From the IMG/VR virus record IMGVR_UViG_3300042731_005216, positions 1 through 56,574 of that record: DNA of 56,574 nucleotides; one strand, 5' to 3'. Below, piece by piece: positions 48,953 to 56,382 of the stretch. The notes under the pieces were generated by a model. That model saw only the letters and a program-made list of their open reading frames with translations, searched no databases and was not told where the DNA came from. The stretch is from a virus. The position numbers and the translations under genes were made by a program. How positions within the stretch are numbered: position 1 is the first letter of the stretch; every line of letters starts with the position of its first letter.

Positions 48953-50683
48953 ATGCAAGGCTTCGCAGGCATCGAATCCGCAGGCGTGCTCCCGCCAGGC
49001 CCCGTGGCCTCGCTAGAGTTCAAGCGCATCCTGGCTCTGCCGCGTAGGCAATGGGACTGCGCCAATGACCTCGACGAGCTCGTCTCCGGACTTACTAAGA
49101 TGCTGCGAAGCCCGCAAGGCCAATGGACCCTCAAAGTCACGCAGGCTGCAGCATTGCGCGACCTGTACGACTTTGGGGGTCTGTTTGGCCCCATCGCCGT
49201 TGGTGGGGGAAAGACGCTAATCACCCTGCTGGCCCCGCTACTGGTAGGCGCAGAACGGCCCGTGCTCCTCGTCCCAGCCGCACTTCGAGATCAGACCCTG
49301 GGCAAGGTTTTGCCTGAAATGAGGAAGCATTGGAAACTACACAAGAATCTCGCAATCGTGGGCTATTCGGAGCTGTCTCTGCAAAGAAAAGCGGGGCTCC
49401 TAGATGAGCTTTCGCCAGACATGATCATTGCCGACGAATGCCACTACCTCAAGAACCCAAAGTCAGCCCGCACCCGGCGTGTCTCGCGCTACATGGCCAA
49501 GCACCCCATGACGACTTTCGTAGCCGTCTCGGGCACCGTGGCGAACCACTCCATCATGCACTACTGGCATCTCATCCAATGGGCGTTGAAGCCCGATGCC
49601 GCGCCACTGCCCCGAGGCTACTACGAAGCCCGCCAATGGGCCTGCGCAATCGACGAACGCGTAGCCTCAGAAGAGCAAACGGCTCCTGGCGTGCTCTCCG
49701 AGTTCTTTCTCGACGACCCTTGCCCGGAGCCGCATCCGCAATCCCCCAACCTTCGAGCCCGTAGGGGCTACCGTCGTCGCCTCGTTGAGACTCCCGGAGT
49801 CGTCGCAACGACCGAGGACGAGCTGGGGGTCTCGCTGCAGCTCCTTCCCCGCGAGCTTCGGATCCCTGCGAGCGTGACGAAGCGCGTGGAGGCCATTCGC
49901 CAAACCTGGACCTCGCCCGATGGCGAGCCCCTCACCGAGGCCGTGGAAGTTTGGCGACTCATCCGACAATGCGTTGCGGGCTTCTACTACCGATGGGCCG
50001 ACCAGCCGCCCGTTGAATGGCTCGACGCCCGGCGAGAATGGAACCGCTTCGTGCGGCGCACCCTCAGCACGAACCGTCGCAAGCTAGATACCCCGCTGCA
50101 AGTGTGGAACTACGTCAAGCAGCACGGCGGCGAGGGCAGCCGCGAGCAATCGCGATGGATGAACGTCAAGGACTCCTACAGGCCGGTCACAGAGCCCGTC
50201 TGGTTCGACGACTATTTGGTGGCTGATGCAGCCATGTGGTTGTTCACCGAGACGGGCATCTGCTGGGTCGAGTATGAAGCCCTGGGCACTCACATTGCGA
50301 AGCGGGCTGGCGTGCCGTACTTCGGGGCGGGCGACTCCAGCATTCTCGACTGGGAGGGCTCGTGCGTGGCCTCGATTGCGGCGCATGCCACGGGCAAGAA
50401 TCTGCAGCAATGGAACCGCAACCTCGTGGTAATCCCGCCGACCTCGGGACAGGTCTGGGAGCAACTACTCGGCCGCACCCACCGCATGGGCCAGGAGCAG
50501 GACGTCGTCGTCGCCGAGACCTACCTGCATCATGAATCATATCGCGCGTCCATGGCGCAGGCCTTCGCAGACGCGCGATTCTTAGAGGAAACGCTAGGGA
50601 ATCGTCAAAGGCTGCTGTACTGCGACAAAAGCATCCCGTCCTACATCTACGACCAGGAGAACCCTTATGTCCAAACGCTTTGA
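48953..50683 (+). CDS. SF2/SNF2-like DNA helicase, 576 aa
   Basis: Walker A is VGGGKT (residues 83-88), motif II is DECH (161-164), motif III is SGT near 200 and motif VI is QLLGRTHRMGQ near 506-516, the pattern of SNF2-type SF2 translocases. The middle (ELRIPASVTKRVEAIRQ) is less conserved. It could remodel forks or strip proteins from DNA. An acidic linker is absent. Its 3' end overlaps the next gene by 17 bases. Confidence 0.85.
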   Translation: MQGFAGIESAGVLPPGPVASLEFKRILALPRRQWDCANDLDELVSGLTKMLRSPQGQWTLKVTQAAALRDLYDFGGLFGPIAVGGGKTLITLLAPLLVGAERPVLLVPAALRDQTLGKVLPEMRKHWKLHKNLAIVGYSELSLQRKAGLLDELSPDMIIADECHYLKNPKSARTRRVSRYMAKHPMTTFVAVSGTVANHSIMHYWHLIQWALKPDAAPLPRGYYEARQWACAIDERVASEEQTAPGVLSEFFLDDPCPEPHPQSPNLRARRGYRRRLVETPGVVATTEDELGVSLQLLPRELRIPASVTKRVEAIRQTWTSPDGEPLTEAVEVWRLIRQCVAGFYYRWADQPPVEWLDARREWNRFVRRTLSTNRRKLDTPLQVWNYVKQHGGEGSREQSRWMNVKDSYRPVTEPVWFDDYLVADAAMWLFTETGICWVEYEALGTHIAKRAGVPYFGAGDSSILDWEGSCVASIAAHATGKNLQQWNRNLVVIPPTSGQVWEQLLGRTHRMGQEQDVVVAETYLHHESYRASMAQAFADARFLEETLGNRQRLLYCDKSIPSYIYDQENPYVQTL

Positions 50684-51176
50684 GTACGTCGACTACGACG
50701 GCCCCGCGGCTGCCAAGAGCGGAAAGATCCGAAAGCTGTTTTGTGCTGTCGAGCACGCGCTCCAGGAAGAGCTGCCCGACAGTCGCCCCAAGTCGCTAGC
50801 ATTGACCAAGCTCGAAGAGAGCTTCATGTGGGCAGGAAAAGCGATCCGAGATTGGCAGCTTTCGCAGCCAAAGAACGAGGAACGGACCTGCGAGTGCGGA
50901 GCGACGATACCTGGTCACGGGGGCGCCCAGTGCGACAAGTGCGCCCTCTTCAACGAGCGCTCGGACATCCAAGTCTGCCCGGGCTGTGGCAAGCCCCAGG
51001 CATCCCCGTGGCCTTGCGAGACATGCGAGACGCGCGAAGCTGTAGAGCGCGATAAGCAGGCGTTGGAGTCAGGCGTGTGTCTTCGCTGCGGGGAGGACAT
51101 CGAGCCGGATCTGATTCTCCCCACCAATGACAGGCTTTGCGGCTACTGCAACCACGTCACGGACAAGGACGACTAG
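50667..51176 (+). CDS. Acb2/Tad1-like domain fused to zinc ribbons, 169 aa
   Basis: Residues about 15-65 (KIRKLFCAVEHALQEELPDS, then KSLALTKLEESFMWAGKAIR) follow the helical hairpin pattern of the Acb2/Tad1 (DUF7681) domain, whose known members bind cyclic nucleotides or cyclic ADPR variants to block CBASS or Thoeris. The remainder holds three zinc knuckles: CECG with CDKC, CPGC with CETC, and CLRC with CGYC. The fusion with zinc ribbons is unusual. A phage nucleic-acid-binding role is the alternative. It overlaps the helicase gene by 17 bases, inside the replication operon. Confidence 0.6.
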   Translation: MSKRFEYVDYDGPAAAKSGKIRKLFCAVEHALQEELPDSRPKSLALTKLEESFMWAGKAIRDWQLSQPKNEERTCECGATIPGHGGAQCDKCALFNERSDIQVCPGCGKPQASPWPCETCETREAVERDKQALESGVCLRCGEDIEPDLILPTNDRLCGYCNHVTDKDD

Positions 51177-51178
51177 GC

Positions 51179-51544
51179 ATGAGTTTCCGCAAGGACGACG
51201 CAGACAAGCCCCGCATCCACCTCTTGCCAATCGAGGCCCTGCTAGGCGCGGCGCGCGCCATGGGCCACGGGGCCGACAAGTACGGTGCCGACAACTACCG
51301 CAAGGACGCCGCATGGAACCGCTACTACGATGCCGTACAGCGCCACATGCTCGATTGGCAGCTCGGAAAAGAGATCGACGACGGCCCCAAGGGCTCGGGT
51401 CTCCCTATCATCGACCACGCGGCCGCCTCGGTCCTGATACTGAGCTGGCTCGAAAAGACAGGTACAGGCCTCGATGACCGATGGTTCCCCGAGGAGCCCG
51501 AGGAGCCAATCAGAAGGAATCCAAAACGACGAAAAAGAACATGA
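51179..51544 (+). CDS. DUF5664-type dATP/dGTP pyrophosphohydrolase-like protein, 121 aa
   Basis: KDDADKPRIHLLPIEALLGAARAMGHGADKYG, followed by NYRK, RYYDAVQRHMLDW and DDGPKGSGLPIIDHAAASVLIL, fits DUF5664, which includes MazZ-type enzymes that remove pyrophosphate from dATP or dGTP. Acidic metal ligands typical of MazG-like folds (Glu65, Asp67, Asp68, and Asp79) are present. No purZ was found in the window, so Z-base formation is not supported. It may clear dGTP or unmodified purines in support of G modification. The C-terminus is basic (RRNPKRRKRT). Confidence 0.7.
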   Translation: MSFRKDDADKPRIHLLPIEALLGAARAMGHGADKYGADNYRKDAAWNRYYDAVQRHMLDWQLGKEIDDGPKGSGLPIIDHAAASVLILSWLEKTGTGLDDRWFPEEPEEPIRRNPKRRKRT

Positions 51545-51641
51545 CCTTTATGGTTGCATTGCAGGCCATAATCGGGTAGCGTGCAATCGAGCCCACAAAA
51601 CTTGACGCCTACAAGGCGCACGACTGAAAGGCTACGAAAAG

Positions 51642-52064
51642 ATGGGTATTTTTGACGGTATCGAGGCTGTGAGCAGCACGGCGGGCGGAGCCTATTTGAC
51701 CTCTGGGCAGCATCTGTTCCGCATCCATGCGCTGAAGATGCCCCCAAACCTCCGCGCGGGCGAATGCTTCATTGCCGAACTCGAAGTGATTGAGTCGACC
51801 AACCCCGACTATCAGAAGGGTCAGTCTGTCTCTTGGATCCGCAATATCACGAAACACAAGGAAATGGCCCTCGCCGACGTAAAGGCCTTCCTCGCGGCTG
51901 TCGCTGGCTGCGCAGAAGAGGACATCGATTCCCGCGGTGCAGATGCGTCTGTTGGGCCTGCGCAGCCCTTCGCAGGGTACCTGGTTCGTTGCGAAGCCTG
52001 GCAGAAACCGACCAAAGCTGGCGGCGAGTTCACTCGCACGCTGTGGACGCACGTAAGCCGCTAA
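51642..52064 (+). CDS. Putative single-stranded-DNA-binding protein, 140 aa
   Basis: The pattern GGAYLTSGQHLFRIHALKM, FIAELEVIEST and GQSVSWIRNITKHKEMALADVKAFL resembles phage SSB-like or DUF669-type OB-fold proteins that lie next to polymerases. Residues 1-75 could form a barrel. It lies between a nucleotide hydrolase and the DNA polymerase. The 97-bp upstream gap contains no gene; GAAAGG precedes ATG 51642 at 12 bases. Function is inferred; a basic or acidic tail like SSB is not present. Confidence 0.55.
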   Translation: MGIFDGIEAVSSTAGGAYLTSGQHLFRIHALKMPPNLRAGECFIAELEVIESTNPDYQKGQSVSWIRNITKHKEMALADVKAFLAAVAGCAEEDIDSRGADASVGPAQPFAGYLVRCEAWQKPTKAGGEFTRTLWTHVSR

Positions 52065-52085
52065 GGGCGGACGTCGATGGACTCG

Positions 52086-52122
52086 GAGCCCGTCGGCGCC
52101 CCATGCGTCGGCGGGCTCTTTT
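52086..52122 (+). terminator. Intrinsic-type terminator upstream of DNA polymerase
   Basis: GAGCCCGTCGGCG pairs with GCGTCGGCGGGCTC-side arm (13-bp stem with wobbles) and is followed by TTTT (52119-52122). Stem sequence is nearly that of the hairpin at 2506-2533. It lies inside the operon, 22 bases after the SSB-like stop, so it may lower polymerase expression. Confidence 0.72.
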
Positions 52123-52138
52123 CGTTTGGAGGCCTAAA

Positions 52139-54040
52139 ATGAGGGAACGAACAGTCGTTGCAATAGATACTGAGACCTATCCTTTTGGAAACGGCTGCAT
52201 GGCACCGAGAGCGGTGTGCTTGCAGTACGACGACGGGAGCGAGGAAGGGGCAAATCTTGTCACCGGAGCATCGATTCCAGGCTCCGCAAAGGCGTTTCTC
52301 ACGCTTGCCATTGGCGGCGATATAGAGCTCGTGGGTCAGAATGTGGCCTATGACATGGCGGTGCTCGCCAACGCCAGCCCAGAGCTGTTGGCGTGGATCT
52401 TCGAGGCGTACGATAGGGGAGCCGTGCACTGCACCCGCACCCGAGAGCGGCTACTAGACCTCGCGAAAGGAAACACGGGTCCCCAGACCCGTCAGCGCGG
52501 CTATTACTCGATGGACTCGCTCATCGAGCGTCGTGGCATTCCTATCAAGGTCGACAAGTCGAACCCATGGAGAGTGCGATACAACGAGCTTGAAGAGGTC
52601 CCCGTCGCCCAGTGGCCGGAAGAGGCATTGGAGTACGCCTTGACCGACCCAAAGGCCACGTTGCTCATCTTCCAGGACCAGGCACGCGAAGCCGTCGCCA
52701 TCGAGTATGCAGCCTTCGAGAAGGAGTCGGCGCGGCAGGCGGGCTTCGACTTCGCGCTCAATCTCATGGGCGTCTGGGGCGTGCGCACGTCGCAAAGCCG
52801 CGTCAAGGAACTGCTGGAGCGCACGACCCAGCGGCTTTCAGAGCTTCACGTCTTGCTCGTCAGCATGGGCATCATGACGCGGAAGGGCTCGAAGTCGACC
52901 TCCCGCATCCGCGAGCTCGTCAAAGCTTCATTTGAGCAGGATGGGCGCAATCCTCCGACGACGGGAAAGGGAGCCATCAAGACGGACAGGGAAACGCTCG
53001 AGCAATGCAGCCACCACGCCGACCTCAAGTATGTAGTCGAGCACGCCTACCTCACGAAGCTGCGCTCGACCTACGTGCTGAAGCTGATTGAAGGGATCAA
53101 CGGGAACATCCACACCAGCTTTCACGTCCTCGGAGCTGACACGGGTCGCACCAGCTCCAGCGGCCCCAATCTGCAAAACCAATCAAACAAGGGCGGCGTG
53201 CGCGAGTGCTTCGTCCCTCGCAAGGGCTTTGTGTATCTCGGGGCCGACTACGACGCCCAGGAGCTGCGCACCTTGGCACAAGCTTGCGTCGACCTCTGCA
53301 AGTACAGCAAGCTTGCCGAGAGGTTTCGCGCAGACCCCGACTTCGACCCACATACGGCCTTTGCCTGCGGCGTCATGGGCTGGGACTACGGGGACGCAAT
53401 GCAGCGCAAAGCGGCCGGCGACAAGGATGTCAAGCAACGACGCCAGGAAGCCAAGGCAGCCAACTTCGGCTTCCCTGGTGGTCTCGGAGCGAAGAACTTT
53501 CGGAGCTACGCGCGGGGCTACGGGGTCGACCTCGACTTGGAAGAGGCGACGCGGCTGCGAAACCAATGGTTCGAGCAATGGCCTGAGATGACGGACTACT
53601 TTGCGTATGTCAAGTGGGTCGCCGAGGCTGGAAAGCTCACCCAGCTCCGCAGCAATCGGGTTCGCGGCGACGTGGGCTTCTGCGATGGAGCAAACAGCTT
53701 TTTTCAAGGGCTCGCCAGTGAAGCCTCGAAGACGGCCGTCTTCCTCGTTTCCAAGGCGTGCTACGCGAAGCCAGACAGCCCGCTGTACGGTTGCAGGCCG
53801 GTCATGCTCGTCCACGACGAGATCATAATTGAAGCCCCTGAAAGCTACGCGCACGAGGCTGCCCTTGAGCTGCAGAAGCTCATGGTCGAGGCGATGGAGA
53901 TGTGGTGCCCGGACGTCCCGGCCCGCGCGACGCCCACGCTGGCCCGCTGCTGGTCCAAGAGCGCAGAGCCTGTATGGGAGAACGGCCGCCTGGTTCCATG
54001 GGACATTCCACCGCCCAAAGACGAGGAGCAGGCCGCGTGA
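52139..54040 (+). CDS. Family A DNA polymerase with 3'-5' exonuclease, 633 aa
   Basis: Exonuclease motifs: Asp10/Glu12 in AIDTET, VGQNVAYD (exo II) and YALTD (exo III). Polymerase motif A is GADYDAQELR, motif B is EAKAANFGFPGGLG and motif C is MLVHDEIIIE. In motif B the Tyr position of Klenow (Y766) is Gly, a trait of one phage polymerase group. It is the likely replicase, perhaps aided by the clamp-like protein. TTGGAGG precedes ATG 52139. The longer upstream frame overlaps the SSB-like gene and is not used. Confidence 0.92.
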   Translation: MRERTVVAIDTETYPFGNGCMAPRAVCLQYDDGSEEGANLVTGASIPGSAKAFLTLAIGGDIELVGQNVAYDMAVLANASPELLAWIFEAYDRGAVHCTRTRERLLDLAKGNTGPQTRQRGYYSMDSLIERRGIPIKVDKSNPWRVRYNELEEVPVAQWPEEALEYALTDPKATLLIFQDQAREAVAIEYAAFEKESARQAGFDFALNLMGVWGVRTSQSRVKELLERTTQRLSELHVLLVSMGIMTRKGSKSTSRIRELVKASFEQDGRNPPTTGKGAIKTDRETLEQCSHHADLKYVVEHAYLTKLRSTYVLKLIEGINGNIHTSFHVLGADTGRTSSSGPNLQNQSNKGGVRECFVPRKGFVYLGADYDAQELRTLAQACVDLCKYSKLAERFRADPDFDPHTAFACGVMGWDYGDAMQRKAAGDKDVKQRRQEAKAANFGFPGGLGAKNFRSYARGYGVDLDLEEATRLRNQWFEQWPEMTDYFAYVKWVAEAGKLTQLRSNRVRGDVGFCDGANSFFQGLASEASKTAVFLVSKACYAKPDSPLYGCRPVMLVHDEIIIEAPESYAHEAALELQKLMVEAMEMWCPDVPARATPTLARCWSKSAEPVWENGRLVPWDIPPPKDEEQAA

Positions 54041-54477
54041 AGACGCCGAGCTTTATCGCAGTCGACCCTGGCGACAATGCGGGAATAGCAACGTTCCACG
54101 ATGGTAGATTGGCCAGCATCGAGCTGGTCAAGGATGCCGTGGAGCGTTGTTGGCGTTGGAAGGGCCAGAAGGGCCTCCCAGTCATCTGTGAGATGCCTGA
54201 GAAGTTCTTCAACTCGCCCGCGAGCGTGCAAAGCCTGCTGACGCTTTCGTTCACAGCGGGCTATTTGGTGAGCGCGCTGCACCCATCATGGGTGCGCAAG
54301 GTGACCCCGCGCGAATGGAAAGGTCAACGCCCAAAGGCTGTGGATAACGCTCTCGTGCAGCATCTGCTCAACGACCAGGAAAGACATATATTGCGGGCGT
54401 CCAGGATATCAGAGACGCAGAAGCATAACGTCGTGGACGCCATTGGCATCGGGCTTTGGTACCTGCGCAGGAGGTGA
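54037..54477 (+). CDS. RuvC-like Holliday junction resolvase, 146 aa
   Basis: FIAVDPGDNAGIATF (Asp10 and nearby Asp13), VICEMPE and HNVVDAIGIGLWYL carry acidic residues of an RNase H-type fold, matching RuvC-like phage resolvases, which cut branched DNA before packaging. GTG 54037 overlaps the polymerase stop by 4 bases, showing translational coupling. Its length is near that of other phage RuvC homologues. Alternative: another RNase H-fold nuclease. Confidence 0.75.
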   Translation: MKTPSFIAVDPGDNAGIATFHDGRLASIELVKDAVERCWRWKGQKGLPVICEMPEKFFNSPASVQSLLTLSFTAGYLVSALHPSWVRKVTPREWKGQRPKAVDNALVQHLLNDQERHILRASRISETQKHNVVDAIGIGLWYLRRR

Positions 54478-54480
54478 AGG

Positions 54481-54726
54481 ATGAATACTTACGACGAAGA
54501 CCTGCTCTCCGAAGTCGCTTCGATGCTTCAGATCCGTCCCTGGAGCCTGCGAGAGTTGTCTCTCCGGTTTGAGAAGTCGGAGCGAACCATCAAGCGGTGG
54601 CTGATTGAGCTTCGTCGCCGAGGTTTTCGTGTGGTGCGCGATGGCATCACCGTCGAGTGCCCTTACTACGTCGCCGGAGCTGTCCCAGAAGCCAGTCGGC
54701 AACAGAGCTTCTCTGGAATCTCTTAG
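54481..54726 (+). CDS. Helix-turn-helix DNA-binding protein, 81 aa
   Basis: SLRELSLRFEKSERTIKRWLIELRRRGFRVVRDG (from residue 22) is a winged HTH of the DeoR or Lrp-like type. AGGAGGTGAAGG precedes the ATG. It is the last gene of the replication operon and lies beside the repeat-rich region and about 500 bases before the palindrome-bearing promoter at 55221, so it is a candidate regulator of the 15-bp operators. That link is an inference. The C-terminus is short and polar. Confidence 0.75.
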   Translation: MNTYDEDLLSEVASMLQIRPWSLRELSLRFEKSERTIKRWLIELRRRGFRVVRDGITVECPYYVAGAVPEASRQQSFSGIS

Positions 54727-54741
54727 CGCTTGCCGCCAGAT

Positions 54742-54832
54742 CCCGTTCTGACCCGTCGCAAGCTGTCGCTGAGTCCCGTTCTGACCCGTCGCAAGCTGTC
54801 GCTGAGTCCCGTTCTGACCCGTCGCAAGCTCG
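54742..54832. repeat. 33-bp direct repeat, 2.7 copies
   Basis: CCCGTTCTGACCCGTCGCAA followed by GCTGTCGCTGAGT forms a 33-bp unit starting at 54742, 54775 and 54808 (third copy partial). Copies are identical and contiguous, without spacers, so it is not CRISPR. It lies directly after the HTH gene. Confidence 0.92.
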
Positions 54833-54852
54833 CCCTCCAACTCTCCGAAAGC

Positions 54853-54975
54853 GCGCACGTCGTCGCGCACGTCGTCGCGCACGTCGTCGCGCACGTCGTC
54901 GCGCACGTCGTCGCGCACGTCGTCGCGCACGTCGTCGCGCACGTCGTCGCGCACGTCGTCGCGCACGTCGTCGTC
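54853..54975. repeat. 12-bp GCGCACGTCGTC tandem array
   Basis: About ten exact 12-bp units run head to tail, then a 15-bp unit. Unit length here is uniformly 12 bp, unlike the 15-bp array at 1422 and the 9-bp arrays at the window ends. Confidence 0.95.
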
Positions 54976-55177
54976 GCGGCGCTCGCATCATTATAGGGGC
55001 CACGTCGCCCAAAGCGCTCCGAGGGCGCCGCCAGCGCTCCCTCGCCGCCTCGCGCAGCTCCGAGGGCGCCATGGGCGCTGCTCGCACGTCGCGCACGTCG
55101 TCGTCGTCGCGCAGCGCCGAGAGCGCCACGAGCGCCTCGCACAGCTCCGAGGGCGCTCAAGGGCGCTCCCTGGCGAC
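54976..55177. repeat. Mosaic of AGGGCGCTC and CAGCTCCGAGGGCGC motifs
   Basis: Scattered copies of CTCCGAGGGCGC and GCGCTCC, and one perfect AGGGCGCTCCCT at 55160-55171, alternate with GCGCACGTC repeats at about 55083-55115. The same AGGGCGCTCCCT palindrome-like element, in either orientation, is at 99-110 and 56422-56433. The interval 54727-55177 has no credible gene. Confidence 0.75.
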
Positions 55178-55213
55178 GGCGTGTCGAAAAAAGGAACATC
55201 GAGACGCCTTTTT
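55178..55213 (+). terminator. Intrinsic terminator before the second control promoter
   Basis: GGCGTGTCG (55178-55186) pairs with CGAGACGCC (55200-55208) with one mismatch, followed by TTTTT (55209-55213). It is the best terminator in the window. It would end the replication operon before the promoter at 55221. Confidence 0.78.
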
Positions 55214-55220
55214 GGTCGCA

Positions 55221-55249
55221 TTGTGTCGATAATCGACATAAAATAATCA
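55221..55249 (+). promoter_or_regulatory. Rightward promoter with palindromic operator, second copy
   Basis: TTGTGT (55221-55226), 17-bp spacer, TAATCA (55244-55249). The palindrome TGTCGATAATCGACA at 55224-55238 overlaps the -35 and spacer in the same register as the one at 1738-1752. Drives the gene at 55294. Confidence 0.6.
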
Positions 55250-55293
55250 TGTAACAACGAAACAACGCCGGAAGGCGAAAACAGGAGCACATC

Positions 55294-55824
55294 ATGGCAT
55301 CAGCAGCAGACACCCTCAAAGCCGTCGTGGACACCCTGGGCCTCGACAAATCAGCAGACGCCGAAACCATCATGGCGGCCATCAAGGCCCGCGAGACCCG
55401 CGCGGCGGCTGTCGCGCGGATGACGAGCGATGCGAAGTACACCATGCAGGTGAATGAAGCCGGCTTTTTTCACCTCCGCGGGGTTCGCCTGTGGCTCGGC
55501 TCCGATGAGCTCGACGTCGTCCTCCCGATGCTGGCGTCCGACGAGTTCCGCATCTTCATCGAAGCGCACCGCGACCAGCTCCGCACCCGCTCCGACGGGG
55601 ACAAGTGGCAGGAGGCCCGTCGCAAGGCCAATCGCGAGGCCACGAAGAAGGCCGAGGAGGCCGCGAAGGCCGCGAAGGCTGCGGAGGCCGCGAAGGCCGA
55701 AAAGGCAGCCGAACGAGCCCACGAGCGCAAGGTCGACAAGGAAGTCCGCGAAGCCCAGGCAGCCGAAAAGGCCAACGGCAAGGTCGCCAACGGCAACGGC
55801 AAAACCGCGAAAAACGGCAAATGA
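55294..55824 (+). CDS. Hypothetical protein with Ala/Lys-rich tail, 176 aa
   Basis: Residues 1-105 are a folded-looking domain (VRLWLGSDELDVVLPMLASDEFRIFIEAHRDQ). Residues 110-176 are a highly charged Ala-Lys-Glu-rich helix and basic tail, like histone H1-type or DNA-compacting proteins. CAGGAG precedes ATG 55294. It is the first gene after the second palindromic promoter, so it may be strongly and early expressed. It could bind the nearby repeats or DNA in general. No family is recognised. Confidence 0.72.
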   Translation: MASAADTLKAVVDTLGLDKSADAETIMAAIKARETRAAAVARMTSDAKYTMQVNEAGFFHLRGVRLWLGSDELDVVLPMLASDEFRIFIEAHRDQLRTRSDGDKWQEARRKANREATKKAEEAAKAAKAAEAAKAEKAAERAHERKVDKEVREAQAAEKANGKVANGNGKTAKNGK

Positions 55825-55840
55825 GTCGCGACCCCTACGC

Positions 55841-55871
55841 GCGCGACGTGCGCGGTGTGCGCACGTCGCGC
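55841..55871 (+). terminator. 13-bp perfect hairpin made of two inverted repeat units
   Basis: GCGCGACGTGCGC (55841-55853) and GCGCACGTCGCGC (55859-55871) are exact reverse complements around loop GGTGT. The arms are the 9-bp repeat unit in opposite directions. It lies 16 bases after the stop at 55824, a good place for a terminator, though there is no T run. Confidence 0.7.
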
Positions 55872-55995
55872 ACGTCGTGCGTCCTCCCTACCCCCTCCAC
55901 GCCGCTCCCTGCTCGTCCCGCTACAACGACCCCTCCCAGGGGTACCTGGCGCGACGACGTGCGCGACGTGCGCGACGACGTGCGACGACGACCCC
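55841..55995. repeat. GCGCACGTC repeats in both orientations
   Basis: Rightward copies lie at 55859-55885 and inverted copies (GCGACGACGTGCGC type) at 55949-55990, with about 60 bp of pyrimidine-rich DNA between. The two groups could fold into a long cruciform or mRNA hairpin. This is the only array with mixed orientation. Confidence 0.8.
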
Positions 55996-56017
55996 CAACC
56001 ACGAAAGGTGAAAAGTC

Positions 56018-56302
56018 ATGAAAAAGCCCCGTACTCGCAAAACTGACCGATGGGTAGTCCGCGTCACCGAGGCCAATATCAAGCCCGCCTCGGTGCGCGG
56101 CGCCATCGCGCAGCTCGTGGAGTGCCTCCGCTATGCCGGCCTCGCCGACCTGCGATGGCACGACGAGCGCGGCCTGTGCTACGACATCCTGCCTCCAGGT
56201 CACGCCGAGGGCCGAAGCAAACGATGGGCGGAGACCAACGCGGAGCGGATGCGCACGTTCGGCTACGATGCCGTCGCCTGGGTCCCCAAGCGCGACGAGT
56301 AG
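56018..56302 (+). CDS. Hypothetical basic protein, 94 aa
   Basis: It begins MKKPRTRKTDRWVVRVTEANI, then a helix (VRGAIAQLVECLRYAGLADL) and a strand-rich C-terminus (LCYDILPPG, YDAVAWVPKRDE). AAAGGTGAAAAG precedes ATG 56018. The gene is enclosed by repeats on both sides. Its layout (small alpha/beta, basic N-terminus) suggests a nucleic-acid-associated protein, but no family is recognised. Confidence 0.7.
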   Translation: MKKPRTRKTDRWVVRVTEANIKPASVRGAIAQLVECLRYAGLADLRWHDERGLCYDILPPGHAEGRSKRWAETNAERMRTFGYDAVAWVPKRDE

Positions 56303-56326
56303 CCGCCCTCAGCCATTTCCTCGATA

Positions 56327-56381
56327 CTCCCTCGCTCCTCCCTCGCTCCTCCCTCGCTCCTCCCTCGCTCCTCCCTCGCGC
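56327..56381. repeat. Five 11-bp CTCCCTCGCTC direct repeats
   Basis: Copies start at 56327, 56338, 56349, 56360 and 56371; the last has one change. One strand is almost purely pyrimidine, and the 11-bp period again equals about one helical turn. It begins 24 bases after the stop at 56302. Confidence 0.92.
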
Positions 56382-56382
56382 C

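Noticed and set aside
51179-51544. Z-genome (2-aminoadenine) pathway
   Set aside because: DUF5664 alone is not enough. No PurZ-like protein was found in the window.
51833-52138. 102-residue N-terminal extension of the DNA polymerase
   Set aside because: It overlaps the SSB-like gene in another frame and crosses a terminator hairpin. ATG 52139 has TTGGAGG and the family's AIDTET start.
54742-54832. CRISPR array
   Set aside because: The 33-bp units are contiguous with no spacers, and no cas genes apart from the Cas4-like replication nuclease are present.
54647-55129. Arg/Ala-rich frames through the 12-bp array (both strands)
   Set aside because: Artefacts of the 12-bp periodicity, with no start signals. 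Several such frames exist in all phases.
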